NCBI GenBank assembly: GCA_030734395.1
Contig: JAUZTG010000042.1
Span: 744,001-808,000 of the forward strand
Direction: 5' to 3'
Source of the DNA: Sarocladium kiliense
Lineage: Eukaryota > Ascomycota > Sordariomycetes > Hypocreales > Sarocladiaceae
DNA: 64,000 bases
Made by a program: the position numbers and the translations under genes. Numbering within the stretch: position 1 is the stretch's first letter; each line of letters starts with the position of its first letter. This document shows positions 10,829 to 20,273 of the stretch, in pieces. The notes under the pieces were generated by a model. The model was not told the origin of the DNA. It ran no database searches and was given only the letters and a program-made list of their open reading frames with translations.

Positions 10829-11832
10829 ATGGCTCCTCTGACTTGGCTCGTAACTGGCGCTACCTCCGGCCTCGGCGCAGCTCTCATCGAGGCTCTCGTT
10901 GCTCGAGGAGAAAGAGTGATCGCATCCGGCCGAAATGTTGAGAAGCGCCTCGGTCATCTGCATTCAGAGAACCTGGCTCTCCTGGAGCTCGATATTACAA
11001 GCTCCTTCAGCGATATCAAGACCCAAATTGCTCATGCCTGGACGATCTTTGGCAAAATCGATGTCTTGATGAACAACGCTGGCATGTCTTCAATGAGAAG
11101 CGCAGAAGAGGCAGAGTATGTTGCCCAACTTGACCCTCCAGCATCTAGAATGCTGTCATCTGCCCCTGATCTCGACTAACAGCTTTCAGTGAGGCCTTCG
11201 TTGATACCATCTTCCAAGTCAACACTTTCGGCCACATGCGCGTGACCAAGGCTATTCTCCCTTTCTTTAGGGCTCAAGGTAGCGGTTTCATCGGCTTCAC
11301 CTCGTCGAGCAGCCTTTGGGCCCCTCTCCCCTTCATGTCGCACTACGCCGCCTCAAAGGCTGCCATCAGTGTATACGTCGAGGGGCTTCACAAAGAAGTC
11401 CGCCCCCTCGGAATTCGCTGCATTGCCTTTGAGTGTGGCGGTATGCCAACAAGCCTCGGCCAACCGCGCGACACGTCGCAGGCGGGCTTCGGTAGTAGCG
11501 GGCCCGGTATCAGTGCATATGAGCCGCTATTCACGTCCCTCGTCACCAAGTTTGCCACTACACCAATGACATTCATGCCAGGAGACCCAGCCAAGGCTGC
11601 AGTGCGCATTGTCGATGTTGTTAAGCAAGAAGGCCTTGCCGAGGATAAGCCTTGGGCTGTGCGTGTAGCCCTGGGATCCGATGGTATGGGATCGGCTAAG
11701 CAGAGATGCGAGGAGCAACTCGAACTCATCACGCGATGGGAAGATGTGAGCACGAGCGTGGATCGGGACGGTACAGATGGCTCGGTAGCAAACACGGAGT
11801 TGCTCGAGTTCACGACTGTCCTGGAGAAGTAG
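10829..11832 (+). CDS. Short-chain dehydrogenase/reductase (classical SDR)
   Basis: Two exons (10829-11115 and 11190-11832, a 74-nt intron) give 309 residues. All SDR hallmarks are present: the cofactor glycine motif TGATSGLG at residues 9-16, NNAG, the catalytic serine in FTSSSSLW, and the YAASK catalytic pair. The enzyme reduces or oxidises a carbonyl/alcohol with NAD(P)(H). An arginine after the first strand (ASGRNVEK) fits NADPH preference, which is inference. The substrate cannot be read from sequence; the length and C-terminal extension fit the family that includes fungal versicolorin- or retinol-type reductases. It is divergent from the Zn2Cys6 regulator at 7938-10126, which may control it. 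Confidence 0.9.
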
Positions 11833-12193
11833 CATAGTAGCCAGATTACATGGTAGCGAGTTCCTTGGAATATACTTACACTGACATGGCGTAACATGAC
11901 GCTCCGAAACTAGGATTGTGATTTGTCACGCTAAGCTCGTGTTAGTGGCATGGCTGCTTTATTGAAGAAATCCAGTTCCTGCCTTATGATAGCCATGCTA
12001 CGAAGTACTGATAGATAGCAGAGCTTGGTTTTGCATGATGGAAGGAAAGAATGGCCGCAAAGAACGTCAATGGCGTATGTGACCTGTCTTCTTCGCATCT
12101 CTGTCATGTGACTGTGCTCCCACCTAAAAGTCATGTCGGTTGGTTCTCCCTTGCGATGACTCTTCTTCAACCTTACAACCTCAAGTCACCAGA
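11833..12193. other. Intergenic region upstream of the arginyl-tRNA synthetase gene
   Basis: 3' flank of the SDR and promoter of the synthetase. No feature was recognised. Confidence 0.4.
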
Positions 12194-14293
12194 ATGGCTC
12201 AAAGTGCTGAACAACAATCTGCAGAAATGCAGTCTCCATTAGTATCTAAAGGATTTCCAGAAGTAAACCCCATCGATCGGTACCGCATCGCTGCGGCCGA
12301 GCAAATTTCACGTATCACTGGAGCACATTTCGGCATGGTCTTTGACAGCCTAGACAGGTCATCACATCTGGACCATGGTGACCTGGGATTGGCCCTTCCT
12401 CGCATACGCATCAAAAACACTCACCCTGAAGAGCTTGGGAAACAGATCATGGCCGAGGTATGCTCTTAGACCTTTCGACCCCGCGATGTGACCGAGAGTC
12501 GTCCCAGTGACTCATACTCTCATAGTTCGACCTTTGCGCTGGTTCCAAATTGAGGAAGCCGTCTGCGAAGGGCATTCATCTGAAAATCGAAGCGGATCCC
12601 AAAGATCTCATGGAAACTGTGATTCCCTTGATCTTGAAGCAGAAGGAGAAGTACGGCTTTAATCCACATCTTGGCTTAAGGGACCCATTGAAGCCTGACC
12701 AGGGTCGAAAGAAGGTAGTCGTGGAGTTCTCAAGCCCTAATATCGCTAAAAAGTTTCATGCCGGTCATCTGCGAAGCACTATCATCGGTGGCTTCCTTTC
12801 GAACCTGTACGAGTCACTTGGTTACGACGTGGTGCGCCTGAACTACCTCGGAGACTGGGGTCGCCAATACGGCTTACTGGCTTGTGGCTGGAAACGCTAC
12901 GGTGATGAGGGGGCCTTCGCCAAAGACCCCATTGCTCACCTCTTTGACATTTATGTTAAGATTAGCGCCGATTTCCAGCCTGAAGATGACGCCTTCAAAG
13001 CTGCCGCGAAGCGTGGCGAGGATACGTTAATATTGGAATCGAAAGGCCTCCTCGGGGAGGCTAAAACATATTTCAAGCGCATGGAGGATGGAGACGAAGA
13101 AGCCCTGGATATGTGGCGAAACTTTCGAGAGCTGAGCATCAAGCGCTACCAGGAAACCTACGCAAAGCTCAATATTTATTTCACAGATTACTCTGGGGAA
13201 TCGAAGGTGAAACAACAGACGATGAAGAAGGCCGAGGCTGTCCTTAAGGAACAGCAGATCGCAGAGCCGGACGACGGTGCCTTGATCGTTGACTTTAAAA
13301 AGCATGGAGCTAAGAAACTTGACACAGCGGTTATACGGAACCGAAATGGCACATCTAACTACTTGCTTCGAGACATTGGGGCGGCCATCCAACGATACGA
13401 TACTTATCATTTTGATGAGATGCTTTACGTTGTTATGAGTGAGCAGGACCATCATCTGAGCCGGCTCTTTAAGATCCTTGAACTCATGGGAGGTCATTAC
13501 TCAGAGATCTCAAAGAGAGTGCGACACATCACTTTTGGCAAGGTACGTCACAATCACGATACTATACTAGATGATCGGGTGCAATACTTAGTGTTATACC
13601 TCAGGTAATGGGTATGTCAACTCGCAAAGGAAACGTGAAGTTTCTAGATGATATTCTGGCTGAAGTCGGAGACTTCATGCACGATGTCATGCGTCAGAAT
13701 GAAAAGAAGTACAAGCAGATCGTCAATCCGGACGAGGTGGCTCAAGCGCTTGGAGTATCGGCTATCATGGTTCAGGACATGACTGGCAAACGCATCAACA
13801 ATTACGAGTTCAGTCTCAAGCGTATGACTTCTTTTGAGGGGGATACAGGGCCATACTTGCAGTATGCTCATGCTCGACTCTGCTCCATCTCTCGTAAAGC
13901 CAGCATCGCTCGGGATGAACTGGAGAGTGCAAACCTCGCTCTCCTTGCTGATTCGACATACGCCGTTCACTTGATAAGGCTTGCTGCGAGGTTCCCGGAC
14001 ATGGTGCAGCAGGCGCTTAAGACATTGGAACCGACCACGATACTTACGTACCTGTTCCAGCTTACGCATAGTCTCAGCGCCAGCTACGATCATCTACAGG
14101 TGATCAACCCGCCTGAGGGCCGCAGCGTAGCGGTTGCTCGGGCAGCGTTGTATGAAGCAACTCGCCAGGCTCTTCACAACGGCATGACACTTTTAGGACT
14201 AACCCCGGTAGATCGGTAAGCCTATCTGTCTATTTCTCCGGAGTCTGTGTTCCACCCCACCAAACAAGCTAATAAGCTGAGCATAGAATGTGA
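12194..14293 (+). CDS. Arginyl-tRNA synthetase, class I
   Basis: Four exons (12194-12457, 12526-13542, 13605-14215 and a 7-nt last exon 14287-14293) give 632 residues. It charges tRNA-Arg with arginine. An N-terminal Add-1-like region precedes the catalytic Rossmann core, with HAGH (about residue 166; the HIGH motif) in FSSPNIAKKFHAGHLRST, the WGRQYG segment, and GMSTRKG, the ArgRS form of KMSKS, formed across the intron 2 junction. A helical anticodon-binding domain follows and the protein ends LTPVDRM. The last intron splits the penultimate Arg codon, so the final exon carries only one base of Arg, Met and the stop; without splicing the frame ends one residue earlier. One gene may serve cytosol and mitochondria in fungi; no clear presequence is seen here. 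Confidence 0.95.
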
Positions 14294-14641
14294 GCTTACG
14301 ATGGTGGGAAGCCATCTCTACTTTCATTGAGGTACTACCTGTTTGCCCCCTCACAGTACCTCGCCAACCACTGTGTTATATATCTTTCTGACCGCTTAGC
14401 TCAACTGTCATGCGTCCTCTTCATTTCTTGTTTTGGCCTTGGCCGCAATATTCGCTATTGCAAATACTTGGAGCTTTTACCGAAATGACGAAAATCTGAT
14501 TTCTGCGGCAAGCGACGCACCTTTTATAGTGCCACTTAAGTAGTGCCACTAGCGCGAACGACTCTTATAATATCTCAGATGATGTCGTCAAGGTGTCATT
14601 CCCCGGTTTTCTGTGAGATGCATTCAACTGACCATAGCTCC
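14294..14641. other. Intergenic region between convergent genes
   Basis: 3' flanks of the synthetase and of the minus-strand regulator. Nothing was recognised. Confidence 0.4.
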
Positions 14642-16529
14642 TCATGGCTCGACTTGGCCCCAAGGGATGGTGTCTTGGCAAGCTTCAGCCCAGATTTCGA
14701 GAGCAGGGGGATCCAAAACCGGGCTAAACCACAAATATTGTCCGAGCCGCTTCAGTATGGCATCCCAATGCATGTTCTGCGCAATAATGGCGATGCGATC
14801 GCGATAGTGAAGCTGTAGCTCTGAGAATTTCGCTGCGATCGCGCCCAGGAATGTAGCCCAGGTCAAAAAGTCGCTTACACCCAGATCTTTAGAGTCGTGG
14901 ACTCGCTCATACACCTTTAGCAGGCGAAGTATACCTCTCGAAAGTCGTGCCTTGATTCCAGAATGTGGTGGTAAGGGGAAAATGACCATATCAATGTACA
15001 GCAACCCAGAGAGCCGACATAATTCACGTAATAGTGCAGCCGGACTCGGGTCCAGGATCTCGCCATCAGGAGCCACAGGTCTAAGACCTTGCTTGTCCGG
15101 GCGTAAAGAGAGAAATTCGTAAGTCGCCCAGTCGCAATTATTCAGTAGAACGTCAAGCGATTTAGGGGCACCCGCGCTGCCACGGCAAAAGTGGTCGAGC
15201 GCGGCGGTGATTTCGGCCATGACCAGGAGGGGTCGTGCCATAGTGCTGGTGAGAAAGAGAGGCCAAGTCCGGTCGGATCTTTGCCGGAAAGCTTCGCCTA
15301 GGGCTGCAAGCTTCTGACGGCCTGCTTTGTCGGGATCCCACAGACCACTATGAAGAATTGGTTTTGCTTGACGAGTATTGGGGAATCTTGGCCGTGATCC
15401 CGTTCGAGAGCTATTGACAAGGTCCCAGCTGAAATTTACGAAGTCAGCATGCAACTCATGTTGCGTTGCATTGGAATACTAGTGCGAGGCTTACACGGGC
15501 AGAACGCAGTAGAAGGCGGCCTGATCAATGCATGATAGGCCGCCGCTCCTTTCTACCAGGTAGTAGAGCGCGTTCGTATGTTCATCACAAAACGTCATTC
15601 GACCATAGACGTTCAGGTCGCGGTGGGTAGCCAAGGGTGACAAGGGATGTGGCTCTGGCTGATCACAGCGCCCAAGGCCTCCATGAATGGCAAGAATGAA
15701 CATGGCCAGAAGGAGATCATTGTTGACTTCGGCAGAGTCAGGTTGATGGCGATCTATCTCGATCTGGAGAGCCTGTATGGCCCGAATTTTCCCTTTTAAC
15801 CCAGCTGTAAAGAACGGATGGGTCGGATGGCCAACAGAAGTGGAGATCATGTAATGCGTAGACGAGCCTGATATCTGGGCATTGAGGACCATGGGACACG
15901 TCAGAGATCTAGAGATCCATGATCGTGAGAAAGACTGCTTTCCATCGTCTGACTCCCCAAACACCGGCAGGGTCCTGTTGAAAGCTACGATCCTGAGTCA
16001 GGGCCAATCAACTGGGTGCGGAGAAAGCCAGGAGAACCGACATACCGTAGTGGAGGAGAAATTTCTCGCTTTGGGTGAAATCTCGAAGGGCGAGGGAACT
16101 TAATGAATCTATCGACCCAGCTGGCCCCGGGTTTGGCCCGATGTCAGTAGGGACATCCGTGACCTGGCTGGGAGGGGCCAAAGGCTCTTCTTCCTGGTCG
16201 TTATCCGGCCCATCGGCCAATTTATTTGTCTCGGCAGCGACAGGAGTGGCAGGATTGGTGTCGGCAGAGTAACTTGAAGCTATGAATCGGAGTTCTCCTC
16301 GTGACCGACAGGCTGCCTTAAGCACGGATTGGCGCCAGATATGGGTCCGTGCCTCAGAATTCAACTGGCCAGTGGCGTGCGGGGTCGTGCCTTGTTGGCA
16401 AGGCAAGAAGAAGAACGACCGATGACGCGCAGGCGACATTCTTTGACCGACCCTGACACAACGAGACGTACGTTTGACGTGGCGTTGGGAACCAAGTAAG
16501 GATCTCGGCTGAGGTATCGTTTCATCCAT
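14642..16529 (-). CDS. Fungal_trans_2 regulator-like protein without an intact zinc cluster
   Basis: Three exons (about 16046-16529, 15495-15984, 14642-15428) join in phase. The body matches the fungal-specific domain seen in ARCA/moc3-type regulators: LRDFTQSEKFLLHY, then TLPVFGE, then LTCPMVLNA, then FILAIHGG and a long helical C-terminus. The acceptor at 15985 (TCGTAG) is needed to keep the first junction in frame. Such proteins normally begin with a Zn2Cys6 cluster, and none can be read in this frame. In another frame near 16430-16460 the sequence encodes a piece like C-x-G-RSKNVAC, which would become a proper C-x2-C-x6-C half with one added base. The gene may therefore have lost its DNA-binding domain by small indels. 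Start uncertain; 16529 is the ATG of the segment that resembles normal N-termini. Confidence 0.6.
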
Positions 16530-17240
16530 GCCATGGCATGGCATCAATGGAGAAGGTGGAGGCTGCCTGTTTAAGTGAAGCAATTTGAGGGCTAAGGCAC
16601 CGTCTCCACATGATCGTCTTCAGCTGACATGTGACGGCTTCATCCAAAGTCAGGGGTTTCCGAGCTTCACCCAATGTGGAATGTGGATATTGCCCGTCTT
16701 GGGCTACCTATATTTGGCTCACTTCAGCTCATTCGAGGCTGTCAGCATCATGCAGTGTGGTGGTTGCCAAAGAGCCTCTTAAATTCAGGCCCATACCGGG
16801 ATATGAACCCCAGAATCTAGCCCTATCTAGAAGCTGGATCAAAAGGAAGTTCCCGAATGCCCAGGCCGAATCACAACAAGGGCTTCTACTTCAGCCTCAC
16901 AGCTTGAGCATGGATTCTCTCTAGTGGCTGGTGGACCTCTATGCCGGCCGGGGGTGCTGCCTGCTGCCAAACACCAACCTACCTTAGCTCTCTTCCACGA
17001 TCAAAACGATCATGGAAGATAGATTTTATGTCTGCGCAATTTAGTAGGTCTGTGTCTGTCAAGATTTATGGCTGATAGCGCCTTGATTTGCTCCTCACTG
17101 GAATTGCCCCCTTCATCCTGAGTCACCGAGACTAGTATCTGACCATAGGTTCTTGCCTTCACAGACAGGATACTTCTATGTTGTGAGATCTTCTTCGGCC
17201 ATGTCTGAAATAGCGCTGACAGCCCTTAGGTTAGACATCA
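16530..17240. other. Intergenic region between divergent regulator genes
   Basis: Upstream region shared by the Fungal_trans_2 protein and the bZIP gene at 17241. No supported feature. Confidence 0.4.
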
Positions 17241-17841
17241 ATGTCCTCGGACTCCCCGCCGAAGCATCAGGCAGCGTCCAATGCTGAAACACAGCCTGGA
17301 TCGGAGCGCATTCTGTCAAGGACGGCGGAGGTCGACAGATGGACTGAGTCGATGGAGCCCGATGAGCGGAGGCGTATTCAGAATCGCAATGCCCAGCGAA
17401 AGTTTCGTAAGAGAAGCAAGCTTATTCCCGAAATAGCAGACTCATTAACAGCCGATAGGACAGAAGGCACGTGATCAAAGGGAATTAGCAGAACGGGAGG
17501 CGCAGAACCAGAGATTCTCAGATGGGAGCTATAGTGTCCCAATGCCGCGGGATCTCGCTGCCGGTCTGGAGGCCGAATCAGATTTGCCTTGGGGCAGCTT
17601 GAGTATGGGGCTGATTATAACCCGGGGCCACGAGGCAGGAAACTTCTTGAAGAGTGGGCACGGCGTCGTCCCTCAGGGGGGTTTTGTTCTTGGCGAGCAT
17701 CAAGCATGTCCAGGCCACAATCAATCGCCAGGCTCTAACAACACATATGAGACCAACATGCACACCGGCGATTCGCAATATTGGACTTCTGATTATCACT
17801 TTCTGGATGTCAATTTAGCGGGGGCCTCGTACGTGGGTTGA
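17241..17841 (+). CDS. Small bZIP transcription factor (182 residues)
   Basis: Two exons (17241-17406 and 17459-17841, a 52-nt intron). The intron lies inside the basic region; splicing creates RRRIQNRNAQRKFRQKARDQ followed by an acidic/glutamine-rich zipper start (ELAEREAQNQR), the form of the large Pezizomycotina family of short bZIP proteins. The N-x7-R signature is NRNAQRKFR. The zipper after the basic region is short and poor in leucine, so dimerisation may be weak or need a partner. The C-terminal half is Gly/His-rich and has no domain I recognise. The target is unknown. Confidence 0.75.
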
Positions 17842-18549
17842 TTGGTTAGGGACTGCGGCCCGGTTGATCGTGTCTCATATGGATATCTAGAGCAGAAGGC
17901 ACAGCAATGGGTATTAAATTCGTCGAGGAGAGGTGATCGCTCTATTTTTCAATCACCCTAAATGTCCTCAAAAGATTCATGAGATAAAGGGCATCTTCAA
18001 AATGGCATAAACTACTACCGTATGCCGGGAGCTATACAATAAGGCCAGAGGTGTGCTCGATGTTTAGTTGGCATTACCAAACAGTAGAAAGACCAGCACA
18101 CCACAATCAAAACCTAAGTGCGTTCTTTCGTTTAGGGATCCAACAAAGCTTCATGGAAATGCATCGGTATATTCTTTACATTTAAGGATTAGATCTGCAT
18201 GCTTTCCCGCTGCGCCACACGATCTGCCGGGATTAGCTACGGCTGAGCAAAGAGCTGAAAGTCAATGCTAACTATAATATTACCTAAACTCCACTTGCGT
18301 CTAGTTAGATTGCTACCTAGTCTCCTGTCAGTATAAGTCTTTCCAGGAAGCTTCTCTAAATTGTCGAATCTGCAGAGTAAGACGGCTTAAGTAGGCACCG
18401 AGCTTATGAAATTGTTTGTATATTGAGAATAAGAACTCTCTTCACAGTAGGTATAAAACCATCTCCTTTGACCCCTAGAACACAATAAGCCAACTCTCGA
18501 CTTGCTCGTCGCATCTTGCCCAAGCAACATCTTCAACCGCCAGCCTAGG
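17842..18549. other. Intergenic region with a weak tRNA-like remnant
   Basis: No gene. On the minus strand around 18177-18230 lies TGGCGCAGCGG, a perfect match to the tRNA A-box, followed by CTAATCC at anticodon-arm distance, but no good B-box or paired acceptor stem. It looks like decay of a tRNA gene or tRNA-derived repeat. Confidence 0.3.
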
Positions 18550-18876
18550 ATGAAGGTCACAAGCATCGTCGCTGCCATAGCCTTGGCGTCCAGCACTCAA
18601 GCCTGGTACCTCCACTTCTACTCCGACACCCAGAAGGTCATCACCCATGGCACCGAGCGAAACGAGTGCAACAACTTGAAGTCCAGCTACAATACCAAGA
18701 CCAGAGACATCTACTTCTACCCCAAGACCGACAACTATCCCGACCCCACAGGCTACACCGCATACAGCAAGGCCGACTGCAAAGGCACCAAGTACTTTGG
18801 AGCGTCCGGGTGGCAGTCCCCAGACAAGAAAGGCGATGGTACCCGCTTCAGGAGCTACAAAGTCACCAGCAACTAG
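18550..18876 (+). CDS. Small secreted protein (108 residues), effector-like
   Basis: A single exon. The first 18 residues (MKVTSIVAAIALASSTQA) form a clean secretion signal with cleavage likely after TQA. The mature protein is about 90 residues, rich in Tyr, Lys, Asp and Ser, with two cysteines (NECNN and ADCKG) that could form one disulfide. No family is recognised. The composition, small size and position at the edge of a gene-poor stretch fit secreted proteins that act outside the cell, such as candidate effectors, but function is unknown. The start is the only ATG that opens directly with a signal peptide; 48 nt upstream another in-frame ATG would spoil it. Confidence 0.65.
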   Translation: MKVTSIVAAIALASSTQAWYLHFYSDTQKVITHGTERNECNNLKSSYNTKTRDIYFYPKTDNYPDPTGYTAYSKADCKGTKYFGASGWQSPDKKGDGTRFRSYKVTSN

Positions 18877-19653
18877 TCTTCCTCGCATGCTGCCGCTAGG
18901 GCATCTCTTAGAGGGGGGCACGGATGAGCTGTAAGGGCAAGAGGATTTCTGATCGTGGGACACAAATACTTTGCTGTCCTACGGACAGGTTAAATTATAA
19001 CGCAGTTGACTTGCCTAAGACCTACTCGACTAACGCCGCTATCCTTTTATCAGCAGGTAAGCTTGACAAACGGGATTGTGCAGCCGCCAAAGTGCGACTG
19101 GAGAGTCTTGCGTCGCCTAATACTAAGAACATTTGACCAGCAGAGAAGGCATCGCGCCTCGATGAAGCCTACCACGTACATTGAATTAGTGTGAAACGCG
19201 ACCTACATGAAACTGGGGGTAAGGGTAGAGATTAAGAGCAGAAGCAGAGGATTCGAAGAACCACTGTATGAACACTTTAGCATCAGGCAAAGTGTAGCAC
19301 TCCGATCCATATTAGAGCCCTTCAGCGGTTGGCTAGATCCTAGTTAGTTATCACTATCTCGTGACAGGCCGGCCTGGTCTGGTACTTATCAGCTTTTTCG
19401 AAACGCTAACGAACCGAGGAAGTCCTCACAAGGAAGCGGGTACCTTGTACAATATCGACCTGACGGGGGTTCATCCGACAAGACCCTTGCACTGCTCGCA
19501 CGGCAGTGCTAGATCAAAGATATTCTCAGGATCTGAGATCTAAGACATTAAACTGACTTGGTGGGAGCAGTCACCGAACAATACCCTTGGAACAAACTCC
19601 TCATAGCCTCAACAATAGTACAAACCCACGCGAAACATCCAAACGACCATTTG
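18877..19653. other. Gene-poor stretch
   Basis: No conserved frame seen on either strand; stops are frequent. Confidence 0.4.
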
Positions 19654-20273
19654 TTATTGCAATGGCTTCTTTGCCAGCATTAGATACATCTGAGTGAACA
19701 ACTCCTGCCTCCCAAGCCCATTCGCCCCCTTTTTAATACTCTCAGCCGTCTGTCTCGCCCCCGCTGGCAAGGTCCCCATCGCTTCAAGGACACTGAGGAA
19801 GTTGTGCGCCTATCCAACCGGTGGACGAGGTAATGATTAAAGCTAGCGAAGGCGCGGGCAAGGTCTCGTTTTATGCAGAGTAGCAGACGTGGAACGATTC
19901 GGCCTAGGCGTATTCATAGAAGTCTGTTGCAAGGTTATAGTACCTTTACTGTGAGCTAGCCAGAAAGAAGCACTCCCGGTGTCAACAGGTCCAAGCAGAT
20001 GGGCATAGATGAGAAAATATATTGGCGAGTGAGGCTGGCGTAGTCGCCGCCTCCAGCCTTCCTGGCCTCCTCCGTCTCGTCCTCAGCGGCCTGTTCTCAA
20101 TGCTGCGAGTATTCCACGACAGCTGCGAAGTGTGCAGCAGCATTATCGCTCATCATGGAACGTCCCTGACTTGCCAAAGTCTCTCGATGAAGGATGCTGT
20201 CAAAAACATCTTTTTTGGCCTGCTCAGCCGACAACACCTCCGAGTTCTTCGCTGGCGTTGTGAAGATGGTCAT
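19654..20273 (-). pseudogene. Decayed gene of unknown family
   Basis: Two blocks read as real protein. The 5' block starts MTIFTTPAKNSEV (ATG at 20273) and continues through FDSILHRETLASQGR and NAAAHFAAVVEYSQH into an in-frame TGA at 20097-20099, after which the same frame resumes as EQAAEDETEEARK and DYASLANIFSHL. The 3' block, HNFLSVLEAMGTLPAGARQ to YLMLAKKPLQ, ends at 19654. The TGA would be CGA (Arg) with one C-to-T change, the type made by repeat-induced point mutation or simple decay. The middle can be spliced only with difficulty. I do not recognise the family. An alternative is an intact spliced gene whose exon ends I have misjudged. Confidence 0.4.

Noticed and set aside
12140..12193. 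Upstream in-frame extension of arginyl-tRNA synthetase as a mitochondrial presequence
   Set aside because: It needs a non-ATG start and the added residues are acidic and lack presequence character.
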